Shown here piece by piece: positions 34,878 through 44,293 of a stretch of 64,000 bases of DNA. The notes beneath the pieces are model-generated. The model saw only the letters and a program-made list of their open reading frames with translations, was not told the origin of the DNA and did no database searches. Origin of the DNA: Mycobacterium sp. ACS4331 (lineage in GTDB: Bacteria > Actinomycetota > Actinomycetes > Mycobacteriales > Mycobacteriaceae); the NCBI RefSeq assembly GCF_001667265.1, contig NZ_LZHW01000042.1, positions 1 to 64,000 of the forward strand, written 5' to 3'. Each line of letters opens with the position of its first letter. Positions within the stretch are counted from its first letter, which is position 1. Made by a program: the position numbers and the translations under genes.

Positions 34878-36692
34878 TCAGGCCAGGTAGCCGTCGGGCA
34901 GGCTGTCGAACATCAGCTTGGTCATCCGGACCGCGTACTCCGAACTGCCGCCGCCGACGATCAGCGATGCGAAGGCCATATCACCGCGATAGCCCGCGAA
35001 CCACGCATGCGAGCCGCCGGCGAACTCGGCCTCACCGGTCTTGCCGCGCACATCGCCGTAACCGGCGAGGTCCTTGGCCGTGCCGTTGGTGACCACCATC
35101 CGCATCATGGAGCGCAGGCCCTCGAGCGTCTCCGGGTTGGCCTCGGGCCGCTCGCCGGTGATCTCGGTCTGGCGTCCGACGATCAGCTGCGGTACGGGTG
35201 CGCGGCCCGAAGCCACCGTCGCGGCGGCCAGTGCCATGCCGAACGGACTGGCGAGCACCTTGCCCTGACCGAACCCGTCCTCGGTGCGCTCAGCCAGGTC
35301 GACGGTCGGCGGGACCGAACCGGACACCGTCGCGATGCCGTCGATCATGTAGTCGGGGCCGATGCCGAACTGCGCCGCGGCCTGGTTGAGCGCACGTGGT
35401 GGCATCCGGCTCGCGAGTTCGGCGAACGTTGTGTTGCACGAGTTCGCGAACGCCTTGGACAGCGGGACCGTGCCGAGGTCGAAGCGGTCGTAGTTCGGGA
35501 TCGTCCGATGCCCGATGTCGATCGTGCCGGGGCACCCGAGCAGCGTGTTCGGGGTGGCCATGTTGCGGTCGATGGCCGCACCTGCGGTGACGATCTTGAA
35601 TGTCGATCCGGGCGGGTAGAGCCCCATCGTGGCGGTGGGCCCGTCGGCGTCGGCCGCCGCGTTCTGCGCCACCGCCAGGATGTCACCCGTCGACGGCCTG
35701 ATCACGACGAGCATGGCCTTGCGGCCCTGCGCGTTGACGGCGTTCTGAGCGGCATTCTGGACGGCGCGGTCCAGCGTGATCGACACCGACGGCGCGGGGT
35801 CCGGCTCGACCTCGTTGAGGACGTCGACGTCGACGCCGTTCTGGTTGACGCTGACCACGCGCCATCCGGCAGCCCCGTCGAGGTCGCCCATCACCGACTT
35901 CTTGACCTCGCTGATGATCGCCGGGGCGAAGGTCGGGTCGGTGGGCAGCAGATCCGCCAGCGGGGTCACGATGACGCCGGGCAGATGCGCGATCGCCGGA
36001 GCCACCCGGTCGTTGTCGTCCTTGCGCAGCGTCACGAGCTCCATCGGAAGCGCCGTGGCGCTGGCCTGCTCCGCCAACCTCTGGGGGTCGAGGGTGTCGT
36101 CGAAGGGCCGCAGCGCGTCGACCACCGAACGCGCCGTGGCCATCAGCGCCGGGCCGGCTTCGCGGGCGTCGATCGAATACCGGTAGAGGTTGCCGGGCAC
36201 CAGCACGTCGGTGCCGCCGACTTCGTTCACCGAGGCGCGTCGCGGCGGATCGGCGCGCAGTTCCAGGGTCTGGTTCTCCCCCAGCTTCGGGTGCAGACCG
36301 GTGGCGGTCCAACGGACCTGCCATCCGCCCTCGTTGCGCACCATGTTCAGCACGCCGTCGTAGGTCCAGGTCCTGTTCTTGGGCAGATGCCAGGTGTAGC
36401 GGAAGTTGACCGCGCCGGTGTCCTCGGTGAAGCGCGAGCCGAGGAGCTGGGCGTCGAGGTGCTCGGCCTGCAGGCCCGACCAGGCCGAGTTGAGCGCGGT
36501 GCGCGCCTCGTCGGGTCGGTCCGCCAGATCCGCGGCGCCACTGGTGTCCCCCTTGGCCAGTTTGGCGAAGAACTGCTCGGCGACCGGGGCAGGGCCGTCG
36601 GGCCGCGGTGTGCACGCGGGCAGCGCCGCCGTCAGCACCGCGACCGCCATCAGTGCTGTTACTCGTGTTGCTCTTGATCGAATTGTGACCAT
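34878..36692 (-). CDS. Penicillin-binding lipoprotein (class B-like transpeptidase, Rv2864c-like)
   Basis: A 604-residue lipoprotein, close in length to Rv2864c. The signal peptide ends in LPAC (lipobox, about residue 27). A MecA_N/NTF2-like domain follows (about residues 35-150), then a dimerisation segment and the transpeptidase with SxxK as STFK (about residue 360), SxN as SCN (about residue 407) and KTG in GKTGEAEF (about residue 550). It should crosslink peptidoglycan and is a beta-lactam target. ATG 36692 gives the signal peptide directly; the frame is open to 36806. Orientation and neighbours match the M. tuberculosis locus. Confidence 0.94.
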   Translation of the reverse strand: MVTIRSRATRVTALMAVAVLTAALPACTPRPDGPAPVAEQFFAKLAKGDTSGAADLADRPDEARTALNSAWSGLQAEHLDAQLLGSRFTEDTGAVNFRYTWHLPKNRTWTYDGVLNMVRNEGGWQVRWTATGLHPKLGENQTLELRADPPRRASVNEVGGTDVLVPGNLYRYSIDAREAGPALMATARSVVDALRPFDDTLDPQRLAEQASATALPMELVTLRKDDNDRVAPAIAHLPGVIVTPLADLLPTDPTFAPAIISEVKKSVMGDLDGAAGWRVVSVNQNGVDVDVLNEVEPDPAPSVSITLDRAVQNAAQNAVNAQGRKAMLVVIRPSTGDILAVAQNAAADADGPTATMGLYPPGSTFKIVTAGAAIDRNMATPNTLLGCPGTIDIGHRTIPNYDRFDLGTVPLSKAFANSCNTTFAELASRMPPRALNQAAAQFGIGPDYMIDGIATVSGSVPPTVDLAERTEDGFGQGKVLASPFGMALAAATVASGRAPVPQLIVGRQTEITGERPEANPETLEGLRSMMRMVVTNGTAKDLAGYGDVRGKTGEAEFAGGSHAWFAGYRGDMAFASLIVGGGSSEYAVRMTKLMFDSLPDGYLA

Positions 36693-36830
36693 TGAGGCTG
36701 ATGTTAAGACTCCGCGCGCAGGGAATCGGGCAACGACGCGCAGGTCCGTCCGCCGAGTTGATCGACAGGGTTGCTCACACGCCGAAAACGCGACCCTGGC
36801 GCGCAATTCGCGGCGCTCCAGGCCCGCGGG

Positions 36831-37685
36831 TCAGTCGAGCAGCACCGTGGCGAACGTGCCGACCTGCGTGAAGCCCACACGCTCATAGGCCGCGCGCGCC
36901 GAGGTGTTGAAACTGTTGACGTAGAGGCTCGCGGTGCGACCACCCTCGACCACCGCACCGGCCAGTGCGGCCGTGCCGGCCGCGCCCAGTCCGTGTCCGC
37001 GGCGTTCGGGATGCACCCAGACCCCCTGGATCTGACCGACCCGCGGCGACTGCGATCCGACCTCGGCCTTGAAGACCACCTCGCCGTGTTCGAATCGGGC
37101 CCACGCGCGGCCTGCCGCGATCAGGCTCGCGATGCGGCGCCGGTAGCCCCGCCCGCCGTCGCCGAGGCGGGGGTCGACGCCGACCTCGCCGATGAACATG
37201 TCGATCGCGGCCACCAGGTACGCGTCCAATTCATCGATGCGCACCCTGCGGACGGTGGGGTCCGCCGGGATCGCGGGCGGCCCGGACAGCGCCAGCAGCG
37301 GCTGCTCCTCACGCACGTCTCGGGCCGGGCCCCACGCGGCGTCGAGGCGCTGCCACATGGGCAGCACCAGCTCGGCCGGGCCGACAAGCGAGGAGCAGCG
37401 CCGGGCCGAGCTCATGGCCTTGTCGGCGAAGGCGTTGAGATCGTCGGGCGTGCCCCGAAGCGGAATGATGTTGGCACCGGCGAAGCACAGGGACTCCTCG
37501 GGGCTCCGGCGGGTCCACAGCTCACCGCCGATCGCCGTCGGATCGATGCCGTAGTCGGCCACCCTCGCATCGACCATGCACGAGGCCACCGGATCGGCGT
37601 CGAGCACCCGTCGCACCGCGGCGGCATCCCGCACCACTGACACCCGTCGTTCGTCGACCAGGCGAAAGAGCGGCGGAGCCGACAT
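36831..37685 (-). CDS. GNAT-family acetyltransferase (Rv2867c-like)
   Basis: A 284-residue protein in which the C-terminal half is a full GNAT domain: GQIQGVWVHPERRGHGLG (acetyl-CoA loop, about residues 210-227) and YVNSFNTSARAAYERVGF. The N-terminal half, about 130 residues, resembles a degenerate second GNAT/DUF4081 domain. Substrate unknown. ATG 37685 has AGAGAG five bases upstream and is preferred to GTG 37691. It follows ispG on the same strand, with a hairpin between them. Confidence 0.86.
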   Translation of the reverse strand: MSAPPLFRLVDERRVSVVRDAAAVRRVLDADPVASCMVDARVADYGIDPTAIGGELWTRRSPEESLCFAGANIIPLRGTPDDLNAFADKAMSSARRCSSLVGPAELVLPMWQRLDAAWGPARDVREEQPLLALSGPPAIPADPTVRRVRIDELDAYLVAAIDMFIGEVGVDPRLGDGGRGYRRRIASLIAAGRAWARFEHGEVVFKAEVGSQSPRVGQIQGVWVHPERRGHGLGAAGTAALAGAVVEGGRTASLYVNSFNTSARAAYERVGFTQVGTFATVLLD

Positions 37686-37705
37686 GGGCACTCTCTCTGT
37701 ACGAC

Positions 37706-37728
37706 TGCGGCCCTCCGTGCAGGCCGCA
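37706..37728 (-). terminator. Hairpin between ispG and the GNAT gene
   Basis: TGCGGCC (37706-37712) and GGCCGCA (37722-37728) form a perfect 7-base GC-rich stem with a 9-base loop, starting six bases after the ispG stop on the minus strand. It could terminate or attenuate the dxr-rip1-ispG transcript. No U-tract. Confidence 0.5.
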
Positions 37729-37734
37729 CCACCG

Positions 37735-38901
37735 TCAGCTTACGGTCACGACCGGCGGTCCGCTGGGACTTCCCTCGTCAGCGCGCGCCGAGCCCATCTC
37801 CTCGGCGAGTCGCAGCGCCTCCTCGATGAGCGTCTCGACGATCTTGGCTTCGGGCACGGTCTTGATCACCTCGCCCTTGACGAAGATCTGGCCCTTGCCG
37901 TTGCCCGACGCGACGCCGAGGTCAGCCTCGCGGGCCTCGCCCGGTCCGTTGACCACACAGCCCATCACCGCGACGCGCAGCGGGACGTCCATACCCTCCA
38001 GGCCCGCGGTGACCTCGTTGGCCAGCGTGTAGACGTCGACCTGCGCACGTCCGCACGACGGGCACGACACGATCTCCAGCCCGCGTGGGCGCAGGTTCAG
38101 CGACTCCAGGATCTGCGTGCCGACCTTGACCTCTTCGACCGGCGGCGCCGACAACGACACGCGGATCGTGTCGCCGATGCCGCGCGACAGCAGCGCGCCG
38201 AACGCCACCGCAGACTTGATGGTGCCCTGGAACGCCGGACCGGCCTCGGTGACACCGAGGTGCAGCGGGTAGTCGCACTGCGCGGCCAGCTGCTCATAGG
38301 CGGCGACCATGATCACCGGATCGTTGTGCTTGACGCTGATCTTGATGTCGCCGAAGCCGTGCTCCTCGAACAGCGAGGCCTCCCACAGCGCCGACTCGAC
38401 CAGGGCCTCCGGGGTGGCCTTGCCGTACTTCTTGAGCAGCCGGGGATCGAGCGAGCCGGCGTTGACGCCGATGCGGATCGGGATGCCCGCGTCACCGGCG
38501 GCCTTGGCGACCTCCTTGACCCGGCCGTCGAACTCCTTGATGTTGCCCGGGTTCACCCGCACCGCGGCACAGCCGGCGTCGATCGCGGCGAAGATGTACT
38601 TGGGTTGGAAATGGATGTCGGCGATCACCGGGATCTGCGACTTCTTGGCGATCGCCGGCAGCGCGTCGGCATCCTCCTGGCGCGGGCAGGCCACGCGGAC
38701 GATGTCACAGCCCGATGCGGTCAGCTGCGCGATCTGCTGCAGCGTCGCGTTGATGTCGTGCGTCTTGGTGGTGCACATCGACTGCACCGCGATGGGGTGG
38801 TCGCTGCCGACCCCGACGTCGCGGACCATGAGCTGACGGGTCCTGCGGCGGGGCGCCAGGGTGGGCGCGGGCGGCGCCGGCATCCCCAGTCCGATCGACA
38901 T
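37735..38901 (-). CDS. ispG: 4-hydroxy-3-methylbut-2-enyl diphosphate synthase (IspG/GcpE)
   Basis: A 388-residue [4Fe-4S] enzyme of the MEP isoprenoid pathway, converting ME-cPP to HMBPP. The N-terminal TIM-barrel includes [12 protein letters not shown] and MCTTKTHD. The cluster ligands are the two Cys in SCPSCGRAQ (about residue 285) and the Cys in GCVVNGPGE (about residue 320), with a downstream Glu. It is the last of dxr-rip1-ispG; the order is that of M. tuberculosis Rv2870c-Rv2868c, putting two MEP enzymes around a membrane protease. Confidence 0.97.
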   Translation of the reverse strand: MSIGLGMPAPPAPTLAPRRRTRQLMVRDVGVGSDHPIAVQSMCTTKTHDINATLQQIAQLTASGCDIVRVACPRQEDADALPAIAKKSQIPVIADIHFQPKYIFAAIDAGCAAVRVNPGNIKEFDGRVKEVAKAAGDAGIPIRIGVNAGSLDPRLLKKYGKATPEALVESALWEASLFEEHGFGDIKISVKHNDPVIMVAAYEQLAAQCDYPLHLGVTEAGPAFQGTIKSAVAFGALLSRGIGDTIRVSLSAPPVEEVKVGTQILESLNLRPRGLEIVSCPSCGRAQVDVYTLANEVTAGLEGMDVPLRVAVMGCVVNGPGEAREADLGVASGNGKGQIFVKGEVIKTVPEAKIVETLIEEALRLAEEMGSARADEGSPSGPPVVTVS

Positions 38902-38934
38902 TCTTGGCTTCCTTCTTCTGCGCTCGTCGGTGCT

Positions 38935-40158
38935 CTAGAACAGGGTGATCGGGTTGATCACGTCGGCGGTGACGGTCAACAGCATGTAGCCGGTCACGAC
39001 CACCAAGACTACGTAGGTGGCCGGCATCAGCTTGAGATAGTTCACCGGACCTGCGGGAACGAGGCCCCGCGCCCTGCGGAACATGTTGCGGATCTTCTCG
39101 TAGATCGCGATCGCGATGTGCCCACCGTCGAACGGCAGCAGCGGGATCAGGTTGACCACGCCGAGCACGAAGTTCAGCTGGGCCAGGAAGAACCAGAACG
39201 CCACCCAGATTCCATGCTCGACGGTCTCGCCGCCGATCCGGGACGCGCCGACGACGCTGATCGGCGTGTCCTGATCACGCTCACCGCCGCCGATCGCCTC
39301 GACCAGCGCGCCGACCTTCGTCGGAATGCTGATCAGGGCCTTGCCGAGGTGCACACCCAGCTCACCGGTGAACACAAGGGTGCCGGGAACCGCGGTGAGC
39401 GGGTTGTACTGCGTGAACGCCGGGCCGGTGTCGGCACTGCTGACGCCGATCGCACCGACCGTGCTCGGCGCGGTCGCCTCGGCGCTGGTGAAGCGCTGCG
39501 TCTGTGTGACGTTGACCGTCGTCTCGATCCGCTGTCCGTCCCGTTCGAGGACCACGGGGACGGGCCCGTCGAGACCTCGGATCACCTCAGCCATCTCCGC
39601 GAAGCTTGCGACATCGGTGTCCCCCACCCGCACGATGGCATCGCCGGCTCTGATGCCCGCCAATGCCGCGGGACCGGGTCCCGAGCAGGCGGACAGGTCC
39701 GAGTCCTTCGTGAGTTGCGGTGCCACACAGGTGGTCTCGCCCACGATCGCGGTGGTGCTCTGGCTGAGGTTCGGCAGGCCCCAGATGACCGCGACACCGT
39801 AGAGGATCACCAGACCGAGCACGAAGTTCATGCCGGGACCGGCGAACAGCACCGCGACGCGCTTCCACACCTTCTGCCTGTACATCGCGTATCGGCGGTC
39901 CTCCGGCGCGATCTCGTCGGCCGCGGTCATCCCCGCGATGTCGCAGAAGCCGCCCAACGGAATCGCCTTGATGCCGTACTCGGTCTCACCGAGCCGGTTG
40001 GGCCTGCGGGTGGACCACAGGGTGGGGCCGAAGCCGACGAAGTAGCGGCGCACCTTCATGCCGGTGGCGCGGGCCACCCACATGTGGCCGCACTCATGCA
40101 GCGCCACCGAGAACAGAATGGCCAGCGCAAACAGCGCAACACCGAGTACGTACATCAT
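38935..40158 (-). CDS. rip1: Site-2 intramembrane metalloprotease Rip1
   Basis: A 407-residue S2P/RseP-family zinc protease. HExxH appears as LHECGH in the first helix (about residues 20-25), with the third ligand Asp in [12 protein letters not shown] (about residue 340). A periplasmic PDZ domain lies between (around [13 protein letters not shown]). In mycobacteria Rip1 (Rv2869c) cleaves anti-sigma factors (of SigK, SigL, SigM) and divisome or lipid-regulatory proteins. It overlaps dxr by four bases and precedes ispG by 33 bases. The YIK/NPDG-like motif and four helices fit the family. Confidence 0.96.
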   Translation of the reverse strand: MMYVLGVALFALAILFSVALHECGHMWVARATGMKVRRYFVGFGPTLWSTRRPNRLGETEYGIKAIPLGGFCDIAGMTAADEIAPEDRRYAMYRQKVWKRVAVLFAGPGMNFVLGLVILYGVAVIWGLPNLSQSTTAIVGETTCVAPQLTKDSDLSACSGPGPAALAGIRAGDAIVRVGDTDVASFAEMAEVIRGLDGPVPVVLERDGQRIETTVNVTQTQRFTSAEATAPSTVGAIGVSSADTGPAFTQYNPLTAVPGTLVFTGELGVHLGKALISIPTKVGALVEAIGGGERDQDTPISVVGASRIGGETVEHGIWVAFWFFLAQLNFVLGVVNLIPLLPFDGGHIAIAIYEKIRNMFRRARGLVPAGPVNYLKLMPATYVVLVVVTGYMLLTVTADVINPITLF

Positions 40159-41330
40159 CGGGCCGACGAAACCTCCTGTGCGAACGCGTTCTGTGCTCGC
40201 TCCCGGGCCCAGCGCTGCGCGTCAAGTACGTCATCAACGGTAGCTGGTGCGGCCGCCCACTGTTCGGCGGCGTGCAGCACTTCACCCACAGTTCGCACGA
40301 TGGCCGGGAACGAGATGCGGCCGGCGAGGAACGCTTCCGCGGCCTCCTCGTTGGCCGCGTTGTACACCGCGGTCATGCAGCCGCCGATCCGGCCGGCATG
40401 CCGGGCCAGGTCGACCGCGGGGAACACCTCGTTGTCCAGCGGTTCGAAATCCCACCGCGACGCGGTCGAGAAGTCGCACGCCAGCGCGGCGCCGGCGACC
40501 CGGTCAGGCCAGCCCAGCGCCAGCGAGATCGGCAGTTTCATATCGGGCGGACTGGCTTGGGCGATGGTCGACCCGTCGGTGAACGTCACCATCGAGTGCA
40601 CGATCGACTGCGGGTGCACCACGACGTCGATGCGGTCGTAGTCGACCCCGAAGAGCAGGTGCGTCTCGATGAGTTCGAGACCCTTGTTGACCAGCGACGC
40701 CGAGTTCAGGGTGTTCATCGGCCCCATCGACCAGGTCGGGTGCGCGCCGGCCTGCTCGGGTGTGACGGATTCAAGGTCGACCGCTGACCATCCGCGGAAC
40801 GGTCCTCCCGACGCCGTCAGCACCAGCTTGGCCACCTCCTCGCCAGAACCCGAGCGCAGGCACTGGGCCAGGGCCGAGTGCTCCGAGTCGACGGGCACGA
40901 TCTGGCCCGGGGCGGCCGCCGCGAGCACCAGCGGACCGCCGGCCACCAGCGACTCCTTGTTGGCCAGCGCGAGGCAGGCGTCGTGCTCGAGCGCGGCCAG
41001 GGTGGGCTTGAGCCCCAGCGCGCCGACCAATGCGTTGAGGACGACGTCCACACCGGTCTTCTCGGCGGTCTCCGCCACGATCCGGGTCGCGGCCTCCGGG
41101 CCGACGAAGGGAACGTCGCCGAGGGTCGCCGCGGCGCGCTCGTCGGCGACGGCGATGTTCGTCACGCCGGTGGCGGCCCGCTGAGCAGCCAGAACATCCG
41201 GATTTCCGCCACCGGCGGCCAGTCCGACGATCTCGAACCGGTCCGGGTTGGCGGCGATCACCTCCAGGGCCTGGGTGCCGATCGACCCGGTGCTGCCGAG
41301 GATCAGGACCTTCCGACGCTCATCTGCCAC
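40155..41330 (-). CDS. dxr: 1-deoxy-D-xylulose 5-phosphate reductoisomerase
   Basis: A 391-residue NADPH enzyme that commits DXP to the MEP pathway; target of fosmidomycin. NADPH motif [12 protein letters not shown] is at the N-terminus. Active-site residues are visible in [18 protein letters not shown], the flexible loop ASGGPFRGW and [15 protein letters not shown] precedes it. Its 3' end overlaps rip1. It is read away from the MpaB-type oxygenase gene, across about 100 bases containing a large inverted repeat. Confidence 0.97.
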   Translation of the reverse strand: MADERRKVLILGSTGSIGTQALEVIAANPDRFEIVGLAAGGGNPDVLAAQRAATGVTNIAVADERAAATLGDVPFVGPEAATRIVAETAEKTGVDVVLNALVGALGLKPTLAALEHDACLALANKESLVAGGPLVLAAAAPGQIVPVDSEHSALAQCLRSGSGEEVAKLVLTASGGPFRGWSAVDLESVTPEQAGAHPTWSMGPMNTLNSASLVNKGLELIETHLLFGVDYDRIDVVVHPQSIVHSMVTFTDGSTIAQASPPDMKLPISLALGWPDRVAGAALACDFSTASRWDFEPLDNEVFPAVDLARHAGRIGGCMTAVYNAANEEAAEAFLAGRISFPAIVRTVGEVLHAAEQWAAAPATVDDVLDAQRWARERAQNAFAQEVSSAR

Positions 41331-41384
41331 CCAACCATTGTGCCGCCTGTGGTGCGCACCTCCCGCATCGAGAACCCCGCGACT

Positions 41385-41423
41385 TTCCTACAGGGTGTTG
41401 GAATTTCCGACGCATTGTAGGAA
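41385..41423. promoter_or_regulatory. Inverted repeat upstream of the DUF2236-TetR operon (candidate TetR operator)
   Basis: TTCCTACA (41385-41392) and TGTAGGAA (41416-41423) are perfect 8-base complements around a 23-base spacer, ending nine bases before the oxygenase ATG at 41433. A smaller imperfect dyad, GGAATTTCC, sits inside the spacer. The TetR regulator encoded in the same operon is the likely ligand, giving autoregulation. Confidence 0.5.
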
Positions 41424-41432
41424 TATCGGTTC

Positions 41433-42509
41433 ATGAACATCCGCGAATGGCTGACGCCGCCGGTCACCGAACCGGCGCAGGACTACGGCTTCTTCGGGCC
41501 CGATTCGGTGACCTGGAAGGTGTGGAGCTTCCCCACGTCGTTGACGATCGGCTTCCAGCGCGCCGTCGTCATCGAGGAACTCGACCCCGCGCTCGTCGCG
41601 GCGGTCGACAAGACCCACGACATCTACCGCCGCCCCCGCACCCGGTACGACCGCACGCTGCGCTACTTCGCCATGGTCGCCTTCGGCGACAGCGCATCGA
41701 CCGCCAAGGCCGCCGATGTGCTGGTCAAGGTGCACTCCAAGGCCGTGGGCACCGACCCCGTGACTGGCGCGCGCTACGACGCCAACGACCCGCACTCCCA
41801 ACTGTGGATCCACCTCACGGCGTGGCACTCGATCCTCAAGGCCTACGAGCAGTACGGCCCGGGCCGGCTTTCGGAGGCCGAGGAGAACCAGTATTGGGCC
41901 GAGTGCGCGCGGGCCGCCGAACTGCAGACCTGCGACCCCGACGACGTGCCCCGCACCCGCGCGGGCGTGCTGGCCTACTTCGAGAGCATGCGGCCCCAGT
42001 TGATCGGCTCCGACATCGCCCGACAGGCCATGAACCACCTGCTGCAGGCCGACGTGATGCTGCCTGACATGCCGCGCATACTGCGGCCCGCCACCCGGGT
42101 CGTCAGCGCGGTCCTGCGCCGCGGGACACTGGCCACCATGCCGGTGTGGATGCGCGAGATGTCGGGCCTGCCGACCTCCCGCGTGCTCGACGCCGCCGTG
42201 GTGGTACCCCTGCGCGTGTCGTTCGCGGCGGTGGCGGCCAGCACGCGCCTGCAACTGATGCTTCTTCGGGTGCTGTCCCCGACCACCGTCGAGGTGGCCG
42301 CACCCGTGCTGCGCGGGGTTCCGGCGATCGACCCCGTCACCACCACACCGCACGACGCGCAGCGGGCCCTGGGTCTCGATCGCCCGAGCGAGGCGCACCT
42401 CGCCCTGCGCACCCGCCAGCACAACCGCGTCTTCGGCCAGCACCTGCCGCCCAGCGATGAGGGCCTGATCGAATCCCAGACGATTCTGGGCAGGGTGGGC
42501 GCCACATGA
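41433..42509 (+). CDS. Oxygenase MpaB-family protein (DUF2236)
   Basis: A 358-residue DUF2236 protein, the family of latex-clearing/MpaB-type haem-associated oxygenases. Family landmarks are YGFFGPDSVTWKVW at the N-terminus, FGDSASTAKAADVLVKVHSKAVG with the conserved His (about residues 90-112), DPHSQLWIHLTAWHS and a long C-terminal helical part. These enzymes use conserved His residues for haem-b ligation; His at VKVHSK and LWIHLT are candidates. Substrate unknown. It overlaps the TetR gene by four bases and has an inverted-repeat operator just upstream. Confidence 0.85.
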   Translation: MNIREWLTPPVTEPAQDYGFFGPDSVTWKVWSFPTSLTIGFQRAVVIEELDPALVAAVDKTHDIYRRPRTRYDRTLRYFAMVAFGDSASTAKAADVLVKVHSKAVGTDPVTGARYDANDPHSQLWIHLTAWHSILKAYEQYGPGRLSEAEENQYWAECARAAELQTCDPDDVPRTRAGVLAYFESMRPQLIGSDIARQAMNHLLQADVMLPDMPRILRPATRVVSAVLRRGTLATMPVWMREMSGLPTSRVLDAAVVVPLRVSFAAVAASTRLQLMLLRVLSPTTVEVAAPVLRGVPAIDPVTTTPHDAQRALGLDRPSEAHLALRTRQHNRVFGQHLPPSDEGLIESQTILGRVGAT

Positions 42510-43129
42510 GTCTGCGCCGAGCCGGCGCGCGGGCCGAGCACCTGGGCCCGCAGCGTCGCCGCCCGCAGGTTCTGGACACGGCGCTCGACATCGCCGCCGA
42601 GGAGGGTCTGACACAGGTCACCTTCGCCAACATCGCCGCCCGGATGGGCGTCAGCCGCCCGGTGGTCTACGACTGCTACCGGACCCGCGGCGACATCCTG
42701 GCGGCGCTGCTGGAACGCGAAACCGAGGTGTCGCTGAGCCGGCTCACCGCGATCCTGCCGCCGCTGAAGACCGGCTCGGTGGAGGAGATGTTCGTCGAGG
42801 GCTTCCGGTCACTGCTCAGCGACGTCCAAGAGCGCCCCGCCTCGTGGCGCATCATCTTCACCGACGACCCGGATCCGGCTCTGACCGAAGCAATTTCGGG
42901 AGGACGACGGCACCTGACCGAACACACCGCGGCTGTCATGCGCCCGCTGTTCGAGCGTTGGCAGGTCGCCGATCTCGATCGAGTGCTGCCGGTGCTGACC
43001 GAGGTGTTCCTCGGCATCTGCGAGACCTCGGTCGCGACCATGCTCGCCCCGGAATCCACTTGGGCGCCCGACGAACTCGCCGACATCGTCGGCCGTGCGG
43101 CGTATCGAGCGCTGCGGGCCAGGAGTTGA
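42506..43129 (+). CDS. TetR-family transcriptional regulator
   Basis: A 207-residue regulator with an N-terminal TetR helix-turn-helix (ALDIAAEEGLTQVTFANIAARMGVSRPVVYDCY region, about residues 30-60, with signature VSRPVVYDCYR). The C-terminal effector domain is helical and not assignable to a ligand. ATG overlaps the oxygenase stop, so the regulator and enzyme are co-translated. It most likely binds the 8-base inverted repeat upstream of its own operon. Confidence 0.9.
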   Translation: MSLRRAGARAEHLGPQRRRPQVLDTALDIAAEEGLTQVTFANIAARMGVSRPVVYDCYRTRGDILAALLERETEVSLSRLTAILPPLKTGSVEEMFVEGFRSLLSDVQERPASWRIIFTDDPDPALTEAISGGRRHLTEHTAAVMRPLFERWQVADLDRVLPVLTEVFLGICETSVATMLAPESTWAPDELADIVGRAAYRALRARS

Positions 43130-43158
43130 TGACGCGATTGTGACGCCTGTCACAGCGA

Positions 43159-43187
43159 CCACTCCGAGGCGGCGGTGGCCCCGAATG
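43159..43187 (+). promoter_or_regulatory. Sigma-K-like promoter candidate before the fasciclin gene
   Basis: CCACTC (43159-43164), a 16-base spacer and CCGAATG (43181-43187) resemble the SigK consensus CCATCC-N16-CCGAATC that drives mpt70/mpt83 in M. tuberculosis (4 of 6 and 6 of 7 positions). It lies about 40 bases upstream of the fasciclin ATG. Whether this organism has SigK cannot be seen here; the match could be coincidence. Confidence 0.33.
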
Positions 43188-43225
43188 CCGGGTGTAGTGC
43201 ACATCTGACAAAGGAGTCCGCACCC

Positions 43226-43891
43226 ATGAACACGTTCAAGTCGGTCACGCTCAGCATCGCCGCCGTCGCCGCCCTCGGGCTGTCGGCCTGTTCCAGCGAC
43301 AACTCAAGCTCCGAAGCCGACGCCACCACCTCGATGGCCGAGGTCACCTCGATGTCGGTCTCGCCGATGAAGACCACCGCCACCGCGGATCCCGCGGGCG
43401 GACTCATCGGCACCGGTTGCGCGGCCTACGCCCAGCAGGTGCCGTCCGGTCCGGGATCGGTCGACGGCATGGCGAAGGACCCCGTCACCGTCGCGGCATC
43501 GAACAACCCGATGCTCAAGACCCTGACGCAGGCGCTTTCGGGCCAGTTGAACCCGAAGGTCAACCTGGTCGAGACGCTCGACAGCGGCGAGTTCACGGTG
43601 TTCGCACCGACTGACGACGCCTTCGCCAAACTCGACCCCGCCACGATCGACACCCTCAAGACGGACTCCGACCTGCTGACGTCGATCCTGACCTACCACG
43701 TGGTGCCCGGTCAGGCCGGCCCGGACAAGGTGGCCGGCGAACACGTCACCGTCCAGGGTGCGCCCGTGACCGTGACGGGCGCCGGCGACGGGCTGAAGGT
43801 CAACGACGCCGGATTGGTCTGCGGCGGCGTGAAGACCGCCAACGCGACGGTGTACATGATCGACACCGTGCTGATGCCCCCGGCGGCCTGA
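43226..43891 (+). CDS. Fasciclin (FAS1) domain lipoprotein, MPT70/MPT83-like
   Basis: A 221-residue exported protein. The signal peptide ends in the lipobox LSAC (about residue 20), followed by a Ser/Thr-rich linker and a single FAS1 domain (about residues 85-220) with H1 motif [14 protein letters not shown] and the YHVVPG and [12 protein letters not shown] segments. Lipidation makes it closer to MPT83 than to secreted MPT70. FAS1 domains mediate adhesion or carbohydrate binding. ATG 43226 has AAAGGAG nine bases upstream. It is at the locus occupied by mpt70/mpt83 in M. tuberculosis. Confidence 0.93.
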   Translation: MNTFKSVTLSIAAVAALGLSACSSDNSSSEADATTSMAEVTSMSVSPMKTTATADPAGGLIGTGCAAYAQQVPSGPGSVDGMAKDPVTVAASNNPMLKTLTQALSGQLNPKVNLVETLDSGEFTVFAPTDDAFAKLDPATIDTLKTDSDLLTSILTYHVVPGQAGPDKVAGEHVTVQGAPVTVTGAGDGLKVNDAGLVCGGVKTANATVYMIDTVLMPPAA

Positions 43892-43909
43892 TCCGGTTCC
43901 CTGCGACGT

Positions 43910-44281
43910 TCACACGGTGCGTACGGTGCCGCCGTCGACGATGATGTCGGCACCGACCACCGAGGCCGCCGCGTCGGACGCCAGAAAGGCCACCACGTCG
44001 GCGATCTCGCTGGGCCGGGCCGGCCGGCCCAGCGGGATCCCGCCGAGCGCATTCATGAGGGACTCGAGCGCGATGAGCGCGTCGGCGGCCTCAGTCTGGA
44101 TGAATCCCGGCGACACGGTGTTCACCCGAACCCCTTTGGGCGCCAACTCCACCGACAGGCCCTTGCTGTAGGCACGCAACGCGGCCTTGGCCGCCGCGTA
44201 GCCGAGTGTGCCGTCGTACAACGGCATCCGACTCTGAATCGAACCGATGTGGATGATCACCCCGGAGCCCGCCTCCACCAT
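43910..44281 (-). pseudogene. Truncated short-chain dehydrogenase (N-terminal half missing)
   Basis: A 123-codon open frame matching only the C-terminal half of an SDR: the catalytic Ser in IIHIGSIQ, YxxxK as YAAAKAALRAY, PKGVRVNTVSPG, and the C-terminal GADIIVDGG. The N-terminal Rossmann motif TGxxxGIG is absent. Upstream, four in-frame codons lead straight into the TGA that also ends the merR-like gene, so there is no room for the missing half. It has probably been cut by a deletion that fused it to the regulator's 3' end. If expressed from ATG 44281 it would lack a cofactor site. Confidence 0.8.
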
Positions 44282-44293
44282 CGGCCAGGACGC

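Noticed and set aside
37576..40641. Plus-strand frame of over 1,000 codons opposite ispG, rip1 and dxr
   Set aside because: Spectacular length but purely a shadow: three conserved enzymes lie on the other strand in the same span with all catalytic residues.
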